From positions 9,665,303 to 9,729,302 of the forward strand of contig NC_087075.1 of assembly GCF_026151205.1 (NCBI RefSeq): a stretch of DNA of 64,000 nt, given 5' to 3'. Each line of letters starts with the position of its first letter. Position 1 is the stretch's first letter. This DNA comes from Bolinopsis microptera (Eukaryota; Ctenophora; Tentaculata; Lobata; Bolinopsidae). A program made the position numbers and the translations under genes. The notes under the pieces were generated by a model. The model had not been told where the DNA came from. It made no database searches and saw only the letters and a list, made by a program, of their open reading frames with translations. Positions 1-11,761 of this stretch are shown piece after piece.

Positions 1-1395
1 TGAAAGTTTATTGATAAAAAACTGCACTATGCTACCACTATGCTATCAGCTACAACAATGTTCTCATGTGTTAGGGTATAAGGGACGGGCTAGAGTTAAG
101 TAAGGGTAATTATTAGGCTGTTTTAATAAAGAGATTTCGTAATAATACAGTGCGGGAATCGTTTCAATATGTGTTTGTGGGTATAACTATAAGTTAACCA
201 TAAACGGTCAAATCAGCAACTAAATGTGGGATAAAGGTGACAAGATTATGAGGACTGAGATTTTTAGCTTAACTTTTACTTTAGCTTTGAAGTTTAACAA
301 TGAGAGCTGCAGTTGCTACTTGCTTTAACACTTTTACGATACAATCTTTGGTTAAGTTTTACCTATAAGTTATAATATACGCTACAAGTTATTTATAGGT
401 TATACCTATATTGCTGATTTTATGAGCTAAGTTATTGGTTATAAAATTAATATGCTTATTAGTTATACGTTTATAACGTTATACCTTTACTAAATACTTG
501 CATTTAACCCAACTACCTCTGGCTTAAAATCACTATAAATAATATTACATTTCCTTTGCCGCACGTATATGTAATTTTACACTTTTACACAAGAAATTTA
601 CAAATTCGAAGGGTTTAAAACTCGTAAAACAATTACAGAAATATAGCAAATGGATGGTTGTTGACCACAAAATTAAACAAGCACATATTTCATGTGGTAC
701 CAGTCCATTATACCATTTATTGGTTTTCGTCATTAACAGCTTTATTTCTGAACTTATTGATGAAATCCCTGCCTACCTTATACTTTTCCGTTCTCGTCAC
801 TCTTTTCATTACTCATTAATTAGTCATCTCCAGTTGATCTCTCGTTGCTGATTTGATCATGTATAATCTTATCAGTTCAATACGACATTGTTGACACGCG
901 TGATTATTGGTTTACAACCTCTCATGATCAAATGTATCCTGCTATAAACAAAATGTGGTCTTCGATCGTCATAGTTTTGGCAACTTGCCATATTTTTGTA
1001 TCAAACGTTGAGACTGAGTCCAGGATTAGTATATCTGTAGTTATCCAGCTCTAACTGTAACCCCAAGAGCTTCATGGATCATACTCCGTCTGATGAGCTA
1101 TTTTTAGCTCGGGAACCCCATAAAACTATAAAAAGGAGTATGTAGAGAATACAGGTGATGCCCATAATATAACGTCTCCTTATATGTGTCTGATGTGATA
1201 TTTCTTGCCATATTTACAGTCTAGTCTCTGTTTAGACAATACTACATCAAATTGACCAACTTTTAGCCCTGCAATCTTACAACAAGTTTATCTCGTGAGA
1301 ATTAGTGTTGATTTGTATTATAAGTGTATTGTTTCCTTTCAAGCAGTTCTGTTCCATTTTCCAAATCGTAACACACGTGACGTACAATTGTCACA
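1..1395. other. AT-rich unique sequence, no gene seen
   Basis: No exon with convincing splice sites is visible. Two overlapping open frames of about 60 codons on opposite strands around 545-851 have no recognisable motif and look like chance. A TATAAAA-like string near 1126 stands alone. Upstream edge of the hexamer array. Confidence 0.5.
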
Positions 1396-1893
1396 TCTAA
1401 CTCTAACTCTAACTCTAACTCTAACTCTAACTCTAACTCTAACTCTAACTCTAACTCTAACTCTAACTCTAACTCTAACTCTAACTCTAACTCTAACTCT
1501 AACTCTAACTCTAACTCTAACTCTAACTCTAACTCTAACTCTAACTCTAACTCTAACTCTAACTCTAACTCTAACTCTAACTCTAACTCTAACTCTAACT
1601 CTAACTCTAACTCTAACTCTAACTCTAACTCTAACTCTAACTCTAACTCTAACTCTAACTCTAACTCTAACTCTAACTCTAACTCTAACTCTAACTCTAA
1701 CTCTAACTCTAACTCTAACTCTAACTCTAACTCTAACTCTAACTCTAACTCTAACTCTAACTCTAACTCTAACTCTAACTCTAACTCTAACTCTAACTCT
1801 AACTCTAACTCTAACTCTAACTCTAACTCTAACTCTAACTCTAACTCTAACTCTAACTCTAACTCTAACTCTAACTCTAACTCTAACTCTAAC
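1396..1893. repeat. Perfect hexamer array (TCTAAC)83
   Basis: Exactly 498 bp of TCTAAC, equal to TTAGAG on the other strand, with no interruption. It differs by one base from the animal telomere unit TTAGGG. Unique sequence flanks both sides, so it is interstitial. Because the period is a multiple of three, both strands read open as (Leu-Thr)n and (Arg-Val)n; these frames are artefacts. Confidence 0.97.
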
Positions 1894-3386
1894 AGGTAAA
1901 GAGACTATGGCAGGAGTAATTATGTGAGAAATGTCCTGTAAGACCTTATCAGAGATAATTAAAAGCTCGGAGCAGAACAAACACGACTCCTGGGTGAGTG
2001 ATCAATCAATTAATGAATTCTAATTTATTATAATTACTCGCCATCACCCAACATTGCTCATAACATTGAGCTATGGATTATGTATGCAGGTTTACGTCAT
2101 GCTCTTCTAAGGGGCAGATGTCACGTGTCATATCACAAATGGAAAATGAAGTGTCACAAAGTTAAAGTTCTGTCGCTGTCAATAATGAATTCATTCATTA
2201 TTATTGAATAAATGCTTTTTAATATAATTATTATATTTAAACAGGCATTTTAACATTTATTTCATTCTATCAGTTTATAAACTTCAAATAAATTTATTTG
2301 AAATAAAACGGTGTAAAGTACGATTCATTGCGTGTAACGATAACAAAATTTCTAAGCGAATCCCACAGTCACTAGTTGCAGTAGTCACCAACTAATTTCA
2401 CACTGACAGATCATTCACTCAAAGTTTCTTAACCGTATAAGGGTTTAACGTTTGTAACTATGCAGTATACAATCACCAAGCCGAGAGGTATTTTCATTTC
2501 GTTCAGCAATCAGTCATATCTCATCCAAGATAAGCAAAACATTCAACAAACAAAAGCTTCGGACCAATTTCCGATTGGATATAGCGAAATGTGTTCTAGA
2601 GATCGTTCTATTATGGCTATGAAACGGCTCATAACGTAGCGTATAAGAGATACTGCTGAGAACCCGGGACTTTAAATGTGATATTATTAGCAGACTTTGA
2701 ATCTAATACTTTAGATTACTTTATCCCACTTTTGCGTTCACTTTGTCAGCTCGTGTAAGCTCATCAGGAAGATGAGAAAGCTGTGATAGTGTTGTTTTTA
2801 TACAATATGTGATAGTGGTATATTTATGTATGAGATATTATATATGTTATACTTTGGGGGCCGCGTCGTCTGCTGACGTGTTATTAAAATTTATTTAATA
2901 TATATATTTTTAGGATTCATATTTCTGATTTCACTCATCCATCTATCATTCTCTCATTCTATCGAAAAGCCAACACGAATTGTTGTTTTTTTTGTCATCG
3001 ATATTTCACTGGAGAAGTGAGCAATTCATATTTTATAAATTCAAAATAGGATCTCGTTGTACCACTTGAAGAACCTTACCATGAAAACTCTAACAGTCTG
3101 GTCAAAGCCTGTCGAAAATACCATTATTGTCACGGAAACTGAAGATTACACATTTTCTTGATACTTTAACCTTGATTTAAAGGTGATCGCCAGGAACTTC
3201 ACATCCTAAATATATTCTTAACACATTTATAAAAGACATGTGTAATTAAAATTTAACAGTACGATTTTCAGTATACTATTCATTCATACAAAGCTGATCA
3301 CATTACATGATTACACCGCAGTTCCGTCTGAAGGTCATTAAATGAACAAATAGCTACAATGCCGACCATCTGTTAGAGGGCTATTG
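1894..3386. other. Unique AT-rich sequence
   Basis: No coding exon recognised. It contains a GC-rich module at about 2858-2878 (core CGTCGTCTGCTGACGTG) that recurs near 27150 and 56587. Otherwise nothing identifiable. Confidence 0.45.
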
Positions 3387-3490
3387 GCCGGTTAACAGCC
3401 GGTTAACAGCCGGTTAACAGCCGGTTAACAGCCCCCTAACAGCCGGTTAACAGCCGGTTAACAGCCGGTTAACAGCCCCCTAACAGCCGG
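3387..3490. repeat. 11-bp minisatellite
   Basis: About nine tandem copies of CCGGTTAACAG, with the variant CCCCCTAACAG at regular places. Clear period of 11. Confidence 0.93.
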
Positions 3491-3720
3491 GCGGTAGTGT
3501 AGCTATTTAATTTCCTCTCACGAATTACCCGCATGTAACATGTGATAAAAGTTCATCTAAATTGTAGATAGACTTAATATAGTTAATAACTCCACCTAGC
3601 TTTACCTATATCCATTAAATAGACAATGATACATTTTTTATTTGTTATACATTTAAACAGATCTGAATGTTGGCTCGTAAGGTATATCCATTAATCACAG
3701 TTTAATTGTTTGTTTCACAG

Positions 3721-3739
3721 CGTCCTGCTACTAGCTCGT
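3721..3739 (+). other. Candidate 19-nt microexon
   Basis: A strong acceptor (pyrimidine-rich tract ending TTTGTTTCACAG) lies 19 nt before a near-consensus donor (GTAAGT at 3740). If real it would be a microexon or 5' UTR exon of an upstream or unrecognised transcript, and the 23-bp satellite would sit in the following intron. No partner exon was found, so it may be chance. Confidence 0.2.
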
Positions 3740-3751
3740 GTAAGTTCTGTA

Positions 3752-6700
3752 ATGATTATAGTAACTGTTTAGTGATGGTAGTAGTGACTGTTTAGTGATT
3801 GTTGTAGTGACTGGTTAGTGATGGTTGTAGTGACTGGTTAGTGATGGTAGTAGTGACTGGTTAGTGATGGTAGTAGTGATTATTTAGTGATGGTAGTAGT
3901 GACTGGTTAGTGATGGTAGTAGTGACTGTTTAGTAATGGTAGTAGTGACTGGTTAGTGATGGTAGTAGTGATTATTTAGTGATGGTTGTAGTGACTGTTT
4001 AGTGATGGTAGTAGTGACTGGTTAGTGATGGTAGTAGTGACTGTTTAGTGATGGTAGTAGTAACTGTTTAGTGATGGTAGTAGTGACTGGTTAGTGATGG
4101 TAGTAGTGACTGGTTAGTGATTGTTGTAGTGACTGTTTAGTGATGGTTGTAGTGACTGTTTAGGGATGGTAGTAGTGACTGGTTAGTGATGGTTGTAGTG
4201 ACTGTTTAGTGATGGTAGTAGTGACTGTTTAGTGATTGTTGTAGTGACTGGTTAGTGATGGTTGTAGTGACTGTTTAGGGATGGTAGTAGTGACTGGTTA
4301 GTGATGGTAGTAGTGACTGGTTAGTGATGGTAGTAGTGATTATTTAGTGATGGTAGTAGTGACTGGTTAGTGATGGTAGTAGTGACTGTTTAGTAATGGT
4401 AGTAGTGACTGGTTAGTGATGGTAGTAGTGATTATTTAGTGATGGTTGTAGTGACTGTTTAGTGATGGTAGTAGTGACTGGTTAGTGATGGTAGTAGTGA
4501 CTGTTTAGTGATGGTAGTAGTAACTGTTTAGTGATGGTAGTAGTGACTGGTTAGTGATGGTAGTAGTGACTGGTTAGTGATTGTTGTAGTGACTGTTTAG
4601 TGATTGTTGTAGTGACTGTTTAGTGATTGTTGTAGTGACTGGTTAGTGATGGTAGTAGTGACTGTTTAGTGATGGTAGTAGTGACTGGTTAGTGATTGTT
4701 GTAGTGACTGTTTAGTGATTGTTGTAGTGACTGTTTAGTGATTGTTGTAGTGACTGGCTAGTGATGGTAGTAGTGACTGTTTAGTAATGGTTGTAGTGAC
4801 TGTTTAGTGATGGTTGTAGTGACTGTTTAGTGATGGTTGTAGTGACTGTTTAGTGATGGTTGTAGTGACTGTTTAGTGATGGTTGTAGTGACTGTTTAGT
4901 GATGGTTGTAGTGACTGTTTAGTGATGGTTGTAGTGACTGTTTAGTGATGGTAGTAGTGACTGGTTAGTGATGGTAGTAGTGATTATTTAGTGATGGTTG
5001 TAGTGACTGTTTAATGATGGTAGTAGTGACTGGTTAGTGATGGTAGTAGTGATTATTTAGTGATGGTTGTAGTGACTGTTTAGTGATGGTTGTAGTGACT
5101 GGTTAGTGATTGTTGTAGTGACTGTTCAGTGATTGTTGTAGTGACTGTTTAGTGATTGTTGTAGTGACTGGTTAGTGATGGTTGTAGTGACTGTTTAGGG
5201 ATGGTAGTAGTGACTGGTTAGTGATGGTAGTAGTAACTGGTTAGTGATGGTAGTAGTGATTATTTAGTGATGGTAGTAGTGACTGGTTAGTGATGGTAGT
5301 AGTGATTATTTAGTGATGGTAGTAGTGACTGTTTAGTGATGGTTGTAGTGACTGGTTAGTGATGGTAGTAGTGACTGTTTAGTGATTGTTGTAGTGACTG
5401 TTTAGTGATTGTTGTAGTGACTGGTTAGTGATGGTTGTAGTGACTGTTTAGGGATGGTAGTAGTGACTGGTTAGTGATGGTAGTAGTGACTGGTTAGTGA
5501 TGGTAGTAGTGATTATTTAGTGATGGTAGTAGTGACTGGTTAGTGATGGTAGTAGTGACTGTTTAGTAATGGTTGTAGTGACTGTTTAGTGATGGTTGTA
5601 GTGACTGTTTAGTGATGGTTGTAGTGACTGTTTAGTGATGGTTGTAGTGACTGTTTAGTGATGGTTGTAGTGACTGTTTAGTGATGGTTGTAGTGACTGT
5701 TTAGTGATGGTTGTAGTGACTGTTTAGTGATGGTAGTAGTGACTGGTTAGTGATGGTAGTAGTGATTATTTAGTGATGGTTGTAGTGACTGTTTAGTGAT
5801 GGTAGTAGTGACTGGTTAGTGATGGTAGTAGTGATTATTTAGTGATGGTTGTAGTGACTGTTTAGTGATGGTTGTAGTGACTGGTTAGTGATTGTTGTAG
5901 TGACTGTTTAGTGATTGTTGTAGTGACTGTTTAGTGATTGTTGTAGTGACTGGTTAGTGATGGTTGTAATGACTGTTTAGGGATGGTAGTAGTGACTGGT
6001 TAGTGATGGTAGTAGTGACTGGTTAGTGATGGTAGTAGTGATTATTTAGTGATGGTAGTAGTGACTGGTTAGTGATGGTAGTAGTGATTATTTAGTGATG
6101 GTTGTAGTGACTGTTTAGTGATGGTTGTAGTGACTGGTTAGTGATTGTTGTAGTGACTGTTTAGTGATTGTTGTAGTGACTGTTTAGGGATGGTAGTAGT
6201 GACTGGTTAGTGATGGTAGTAGTGACTGGTTAGTGATGGTAGTAGTGATTATTTAGTGATGGTAGTAGTGACTGGTTAGTGATGGTAGTAGTGATTATTT
6301 AGTGATGGTAGTAGTGACTGTATAGTGATTGTTGTAGTGACTGTTTAGTGATGGTAGTAGTGACTGTTTAGTAATGGTTGTAGTGACTGTTTAGTTATTG
6401 TAGTGACTGGTTAGTGATGGTTGTAGTGACTGTTTAGTTATTGTAGTGACTGTATAGTGATGGTTGTAGTGACTGGTTAGTGATGGTTGTAGTGACTGTT
6501 TAGTTATTGTAGTGACTGTTTAGTTATTGTAGTGACTGGTTAGTGATGATAGTAGTGATTATTTAGTTATTGTAATGACTGTATAGTGATGGTTGTAGTG
6601 ACTGGCTAGTTATTGTAGTAGTGACTGTTTAGTGATTGTTGTAGTGACTGGCTAGTGATGGTAGTAGTGACTGTTTAGTAATGGTTGTAGTGACTGTTTA

Positions 6701-7699
6701 GTGATGGTAGTAGTGACTGTTTAGTAATGGTTGTAGTGACTGTTTAGTGATGGTAGTAGTGACTGTTTAGTAATGGTTGTAGTGACTGTTTAGTTATTGT
6801 AGTGACTGGTTAGTGATGGTTGTAGTGACTGTTTAGTTATTGTAGTGACTGTATAGTGATGGTTGTAGTGACTGGTTAGTGATGGTAGTAGTGACTGTTT
6901 AGTTATTGTAGTGACTGTTTAGTGATGGTAGTAGTGACTGGTTAGTGATGGTAGTAGTGACTGGTTAGTGATGGTTGTAGTGACTGTTTAGTTATTGTAG
7001 TGACTGTTTAGTTATTGTAGTGACTGGTTAGTGATGATAGTAGTGATTATTTAGTGATGGTTGTAGTGACTGTTTAGTGATGGTTGTAGTGACTGTTTAG
7101 TGATGGTAGTAGTGACTGTTTAGTGATGGTATTAGTGACTGGTTAGTGATGGTAGTAGTGACTGGTTAGTGATGGTTGTAGTGACTGTTTAGTGATGGTA
7201 GTAGTGACTGTTTAGTGAGGGTAGTAGTGACTGGTTAGTGATGGTAGTAGTGACTGTTTAGTTATTGTAGTGACTGGTTAGTGATGGTAGTAGTGACTGT
7301 TTAGTGATGGTAGTAGTGACTGGTTAGTGATGGTAGTAGTGACTGTTTAGTGATGGTTGTAGTGACTGTTTAGTGATGGTAGTAGTGACTGGTTAGTGAT
7401 GGTAGTAGTGACTGGTTAGTGATGGTAGTAGTGACTGGTTAGTGATGGTAGTAGTGACTGTTTAGTGATGGTAGTAGTGACTGTTTAGTTATTGTAGTGA
7501 CTGTTTAGTGATTGTTGTAGTGACTGGTTATAGTGATTGTTGTAGTGACTGTTTAGTGATGGTAGTAGTGACTGGTTAGTGATGGTAGTAGTGACTGTTT
7601 AGTGATGGTAGTAGTGACTGTTTAGTGATGGTAGTAGTGACTGGTTAGTGATTGTAGTAGTGACTGTTTAGTGATGGTAGTAGTGACTGGTTAGTGATG
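3752..7699. repeat. 23-bp satellite, about 171 copies
   Basis: Continuous array with core TTAGTGATGGTAGTAGTG followed by ACTGG, ACTGT or ATTAT. Variants (GGTTGTAG for GGTAGTAG, TTAGTTATTG short units, GGGATGG) come in recurring blocks; for example, blocks near 3838 and 4320 repeat the same order of variants about 483 bp apart (21 units). So there is higher-order structure. Every frame is full of TAG/TGA, so it is non-coding. Confidence 0.97.
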
Positions 7700-8181
7700 T
7701 TTCCTAACATCGCCTCAGGGGTTGAAGTAAGTCCTAGCCGGTAAGATCTTATCAATAGATAACATGGTTCTAGCTTATCTTAAAGACGTTATCTTAGTAT
7801 CTTGTACACAATTAAATAGACCTGTCCTAGTAAAATCCCAGTCAACACTCAAAAGTCACGTGACTTACAATTCATTGAAAGTTCAAATCTTGAGATCCAG
7901 TAATGGTACTCGCACGTAAAAGTTACAATAATGCAGTACATTTAATGGTATTATACATTTAATAACACTATCAGTATGGTCTACAGTTATATCAGCTCCC
8001 AAATACATTAGTACAATACGGGTTTAAGTACATTAGTAAAATTAGTACAATTAGTACATTTAGTACATTGTCATTAGTACAATACGGGTTTCCAGACGGT
8101 AGTACGGTAGTGCTCCAGTATGCAGTACCTAAGACCTAAGTAACCCTTTCCTTCCAGAACGTGCCATCAACTTCTTCGAAC
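7700..8181. other. Unique sequence with small TTAGTACA repeats
   Basis: No gene seen. At 7995-8090 there are several short direct repeats of TTAGTACAAT and TTAGTACATT and two copies of the GTACAATACGGGTTT string. Confidence 0.5.
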
Positions 8182-8310
8182 CACGTGACACACAATACAA
8201 TAACACGTGGTACAAATAATACTTTCACTGCAGGATCAACCTGCAAACATGGTCAAAATGGCTCAAACCAGTGGGGCGTGTGAGAGCACATTATAAAGGG
8301 TGGGGCGGGC
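8182..8310 (+). promoter_or_regulatory. Promoter-like patch: two E-boxes, TATA, GC box
   Basis: CACGTG occurs at 8182-8187 and 8204-8209, TATAAA at 8292-8297, and GGGGCGGG immediately after at 8302. A possible 5' UTR donor (GTAGG then GTAACA) follows near 8347. It lies 3.4 kb upstream of gene 1 exon 1 on the same strand and could drive it. Motif matches only. Confidence 0.3.
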
Positions 8311-8460
8311 TGTAGTGCAGAAACATTTTAGTGAGAACCTTTGTAGGGTAACATCAATTTGCTGAAGTCGCTGAGTTTGCAATGCACCCTGCTTTTATTT
8401 GGTTTTTCGCGTTCCTTATCTCCTTTGCATTTGTTATCTGTTAATTGAATTCTTATAGAT

Positions 8461-8594
8461 TCTGGTGGCAAGGAGAAGCGTATTTATTGACTCCAATAAA
8501 TGGCAGTGGTTTTTGGGTTTCATAAGTCAATAGTCGAAGATGGCTGGTCATTTCTGTCACGTGTCCAAAAAATATGCTTCACCTCCACACCAGA
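8461..8594. mobile_element. MITE-like inverted repeat (family 1)
   Basis: Terminal inverted repeats resembling TCTGGTGTGGAGGTGAAGC are imperfectly matched at both ends of about 134 bp. A second copy lies at 46688-46803 with the same right end and a GTCACGTGTC segment. Non-coding. Confidence 0.6.
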
Positions 8595-9067
8595 ATTCGC
8601 ACCTAGGTACAGGTTCCTGGAACTGTGAGGTATCGTCAAAAAGAGTGGATGGGAAATCGTCTTGATTAAAATAAACTCCTTAACCCATACCAACATATAG
8701 CACACCTTGAGGTTTTTACACCTTCATAAGCGCATGTGACTAAATAAAAGTAGTAATTAGAAAAAGGTGACCATATTTAAATATCTACATATTATTTACA
8801 TATTTACATATTTATAATTTTTGGTATAATTGCTTACAGTTACCTAACAGTCGCCCACCCTTATACAGTTATAGTTGACCATTTGGTGCCCTCAATTTCA
8901 AAGAGAACGTCGTTGTGTTTAAATAATGGCACTGAAACTACCTTGGCATTCGGCGATGTTGACATTAAAACGACCACTCGAAAGCATTCATTTAATGAAT
9001 TTGATAAATTAATTAAACTAACAAATGATGGAGTAGTTCGCTGTTCATTAGTCTCATGATTGAAATG
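8595..9067. other. Unique AT-rich sequence
   Basis: Nothing identifiable. Confidence 0.4.
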
Positions 9068-9340
9068 CTGATAGTTGGATAATATCCGGTTGGAAGAGAC
9101 AAGGACAAATGAAACAGGAAGTTAGGAATGTAGGCAAATTTTCGGCGTCAACGCCATCTCAAATTATTTGTTATATATTAGTGTTGAAAGTATCAAAATT
9201 ATTAAAATTACTTTCAACACTACTATATAACAAATAATTTGAGCCTGAAGATGGCGTTGACGCCGAAAATTTGTCTACATTCCTAACTTTCTGTTTCATT
9301 TGTCCTTGTCTCTTCCAACCGGATATTATCCAACTATCAG
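9068..9340. mobile_element. 273-bp hairpin MITE
   Basis: Two arms of about 125 bp are near-perfect inverted copies, beginning CTGATAGTTGGATAATATCC at 9068 and ending with its reverse complement at 9340. The spacer is only about 15 bp (near 9192-9206). The arms include a GGCGTCAACGCC stretch. No target duplication is clear. Probably a fold-back non-autonomous DNA transposon. Confidence 0.85.
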
Positions 9341-9349
9341 TAATTAAAC

Positions 9350-9443
9350 TACCTTGTCGGATTTTATTTGAACTGACATCAGAATGAACACTTGGGCCTC
9401 CAGCGTCCAATTAAAGTCCGTTCAAATAAAGTCCGATAAGGTA
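9350..9443. mobile_element. 94-bp MITE, CCTTATCGGACTTT family, TA target
   Basis: Inverted ends TACCTTGTCGGATTTTATTT and its near reverse complement ending CCGATAAGGTA are flanked by TA, suggesting a TA-target (Tc1/mariner-like) origin. Related ends occur near 29330-29540, 55007-55074 and 57075. It lies 9 bp from the previous hairpin element. Confidence 0.75.
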
Positions 9444-9958
9444 TACAGTTGTAGTAGTACTAAACCATTAGTAACCGGTATAACGTGGTGACCTCAGTTC
9501 TTGTGGTGATTGTTCGGGCAACTTTTGGCAACGGAGTCGTAGTTAGTAAATCATGACGGCTTTAATTCACAACCGAGCTGTTTCCGTGCACTGTCTCCTT
9601 ATTTACAAATTGACATCCCGTCCTTAAATTAGTGACCCAGGGACAAAAGATGTCCTCCAAAACAATCAGTGTTGTAGACGCCGAATATGCAGAATACATG
9701 CAAAATATTTGTAATATATTGTTGCTTCTGTCTAACAAAGGCAGAGGCAACATTCGGCCAACTAGACGTCAATGGAAAATTAGCCATGAAATTTAGGAAC
9801 TTAATTTACAAATCTCGGGACTGATTTCATCAATTTCTGTAATACTCTGGCTAAAGCTGAACTGTTTTTTCAGTTTAAATTTCCTGGTTGATTTTAAATC
9901 GTATTTTTTATATTGTTGAATTATTTGTTTTTATTTCGTCGTGTTGTACATAACTCCT
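9444..9958. other. Unique sequence
   Basis: No supported gene. A 63-codon minus-strand frame at 9562-9753 has no recognisable features. Confidence 0.4.
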
Positions 9959-10214
9959 TGAGTGGTAACAAGGGGGGGGGGGGGCTGCAGACCCCGCTAT
10001 TTGCATTGTGAGGGGGAGGGGCCCTGCAGACGATGGTGGCTTTTTTTTCGACATTTTTACGAAAAATTCGTCCGATTTGGCAGCAAAATACACCATATCT
10101 TGGCCAATTTAACGTTAGGTCGACGCAAAAAGATATTTGGGGAGCCAAAAAGTTGTAAATGGGAGGCCAACAAAAACCTTGACCTGCGCCAAATGCAATA
10201 AGGTTACGCCACTG
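9959..10214. mobile_element. Possible hAT-like MITE
   Basis: The right end reads AGGTTACGCCACTG, whose reverse complement (CAGTGGCGTAAC) is a common hAT-type terminus. The left end GAGTGGTAACAAGG is a degraded match. It contains a long G tract (9969-9983). A similar right end (GGGTTACGTCGCTG) with a G tract occurs near 54343-54415. No target duplication seen. Confidence 0.4.
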
Positions 10215-11224
10215 TCTGGCAGTAGAGGACCATGAAGGAATTAGCTTTCATTTAATTGGAAAGAGTGGAGAACCGAGTTCAGAGAGAATTGGTGCTCGAG
10301 ACGAATCGTATTATAACAATAATAGGAATCAATTATCAGAATTTTTTGTGACTGCCTGAGTTAAGAGGGTTAAATGGCGATTACGGAAGCTGTTAAATTT
10401 AAGAGCAGAAATTTACACATATTCTGTAATATGGGTAGAGCCATTCTTTGTGTGAGATGTTAGTGTTACTCACATAATTTTTGAGTTTTCTTGTTTTTAA
10501 ATCTTTGTGGTTAGGTACTTTGTAGTTTGTCCATTATTTAAGACGAGAGCCATTAATTAATTTTAGAAACTGTAAGTGAAGAAAATTCACTTTACGAGAT
10601 AAAAATATATTTAAACATTTTCAAACTGGCTTCTTTAAATGTCCATGTGATACCATTTACTTACAAAACATTTTTACTTACAAAACAGCGTGCAGCCATC
10701 ATGATTAACCAAGTTCGTAATCAATTAGCAAATTTCAACACAGAAACATATTAGGGTAATTAAGATAGCTGTTTTTTAATTATTCCAATTACGATCTTGA
10801 AGGCTGCGGGCCGGTAGTTTTGAACTTGATGAAAGGAATACAAGGAGTATATAAGTATCTTTTAAACAACATTAAAGAATACGATTACAAGGTGAGCTGC
10901 TTGTGAATATAGCGGATTTAAGTAAATATTTGATTAAAAGCAGAGGTAATGTGTGTTGGTTAATTGTTTTGTGTGATAGTTGATGGATGATGAGAGCAAG
11001 TATTAATTCTAATCTGACTCTTTTTGCAAGCCTGCTCGTTTATCATAATGCTTTTGAACGTTTATTCTTGCAGTTTTGCTTTTTTTATTGATCTGTCAGT
11101 CCTTAAACTACTTAATGTGTTTCTACTATTTGATGACCGTAACTTTCCAACAAAATTCGTTTTCTTTTCGTTCATTTTTCATAAGTCCTCAGTTTGCATC
11201 TTTGCTAAACAGTCAACAGCACTC
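10215..11224. other. Unique sequence
   Basis: AT-rich, no exon supported. The 11024-11323 open frame runs into the following minisatellite and is hydrophobic; considered chance. Confidence 0.4.
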
Positions 11225-11658
11225 AGTGGTTTATCTAGCTTGGGCTGGGTTGCTATGCAGGTCGCTATGAAGGTCGCTATGAAGGTTGCTATGCATATTT
11301 CTATGCAGGTTGCTAGTTGCTAACCAGGTTGCTAACCAGGTTGCTAACCAGGTTGCTAACCAGGTTGCTAACCAGGTTGATAACCAGGTTGCTAACCAGG
11401 TTGCTAACCAGGTTGCTAACCAGGTTGCTAATCAGGTTGCTAACCAGGTTGCTAACCAGGTTGCTAACCAGGTTGCTAACCAGGCTGCTAACCAGGTTGC
11501 TAACCAGGTTGATAACCAGGTTGCTAACCAGGTTGCTAACCAGGTTGCTAACCAGGTTGCTAACCAGGTTGCTAATCAGGTTGCTAACCAGGTTGCTAAT
11601 CAGGTTGCTAACCAGGTTGCTAACCAGGTTGCTAACCAGTAACCAGGTTGCTAACACA
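11225..11658. repeat. 12-bp minisatellite (GGTTGCTAACCA)
   Basis: A short lead of GCTATGAAGGTC-type units (11250-11312) gives way to about 28 copies of GGTTGCTAACCA with single-base variants (GATAACCA, GCTAATCA). Period 12 keeps frames open on both strands, giving false proteins. The array ends 17 bp before the ATG of gene 1 exon 1. Confidence 0.95.
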
Positions 11659-11674
11659 CTTTACCAGTAGAAAG

Positions 11675-11761
11675 ATGGCCACCAGGACGGGGGAGAGCCT
11701 CCTAAAGAAGAATGCTAGACGTGTCACCTACATTAACAACTTCCTTCTACCCCGCATGATG
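11675..11761 (+). CDS. Gene 1 exon 1: CARD-like protein, N-terminus
   Basis: Start codon in a good context (AAAGATGG), 29 codons, then donor GTTTGT in phase 0. The peptide MATRTGESLLKKNARRVTYI continues to ...LLPRMM. Joined in frame to the exon at 35672 it gives a pattern like CARD helices 1 to 4: helix 1 LLKKNARRVTYINNF (residues 9-23), helix 2 PRMMLFVKYQQ, helix 3 start ILKEDNEAESG, helix 4 ending KSLNIIP. BCL10-, RAIDD- and Apaf-1-type CARDs share the LL(R/K)..R and IL(T/S).ED.E.I spacing. CARDs are homotypic protein-interaction domains in cytosolic death and immune signalling complexes. The intron that follows would be 23.9 kb. Exon choice rests on phase agreement and domain pattern, not on transcript evidence. 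It could also be an isolated chance frame. Confidence 0.5.

Noticed and set aside
1295-1980. 210- and 213-codon frames on both strands
   Set aside because: They are the hexamer array read as Leu-Thr and Arg-Val dipeptides; no independent sequence.
11286-11670. Frames of about 115 codons on both strands (ANQV, LTRL repeats)
   Set aside because: Product of the 12-bp period, a multiple of three.
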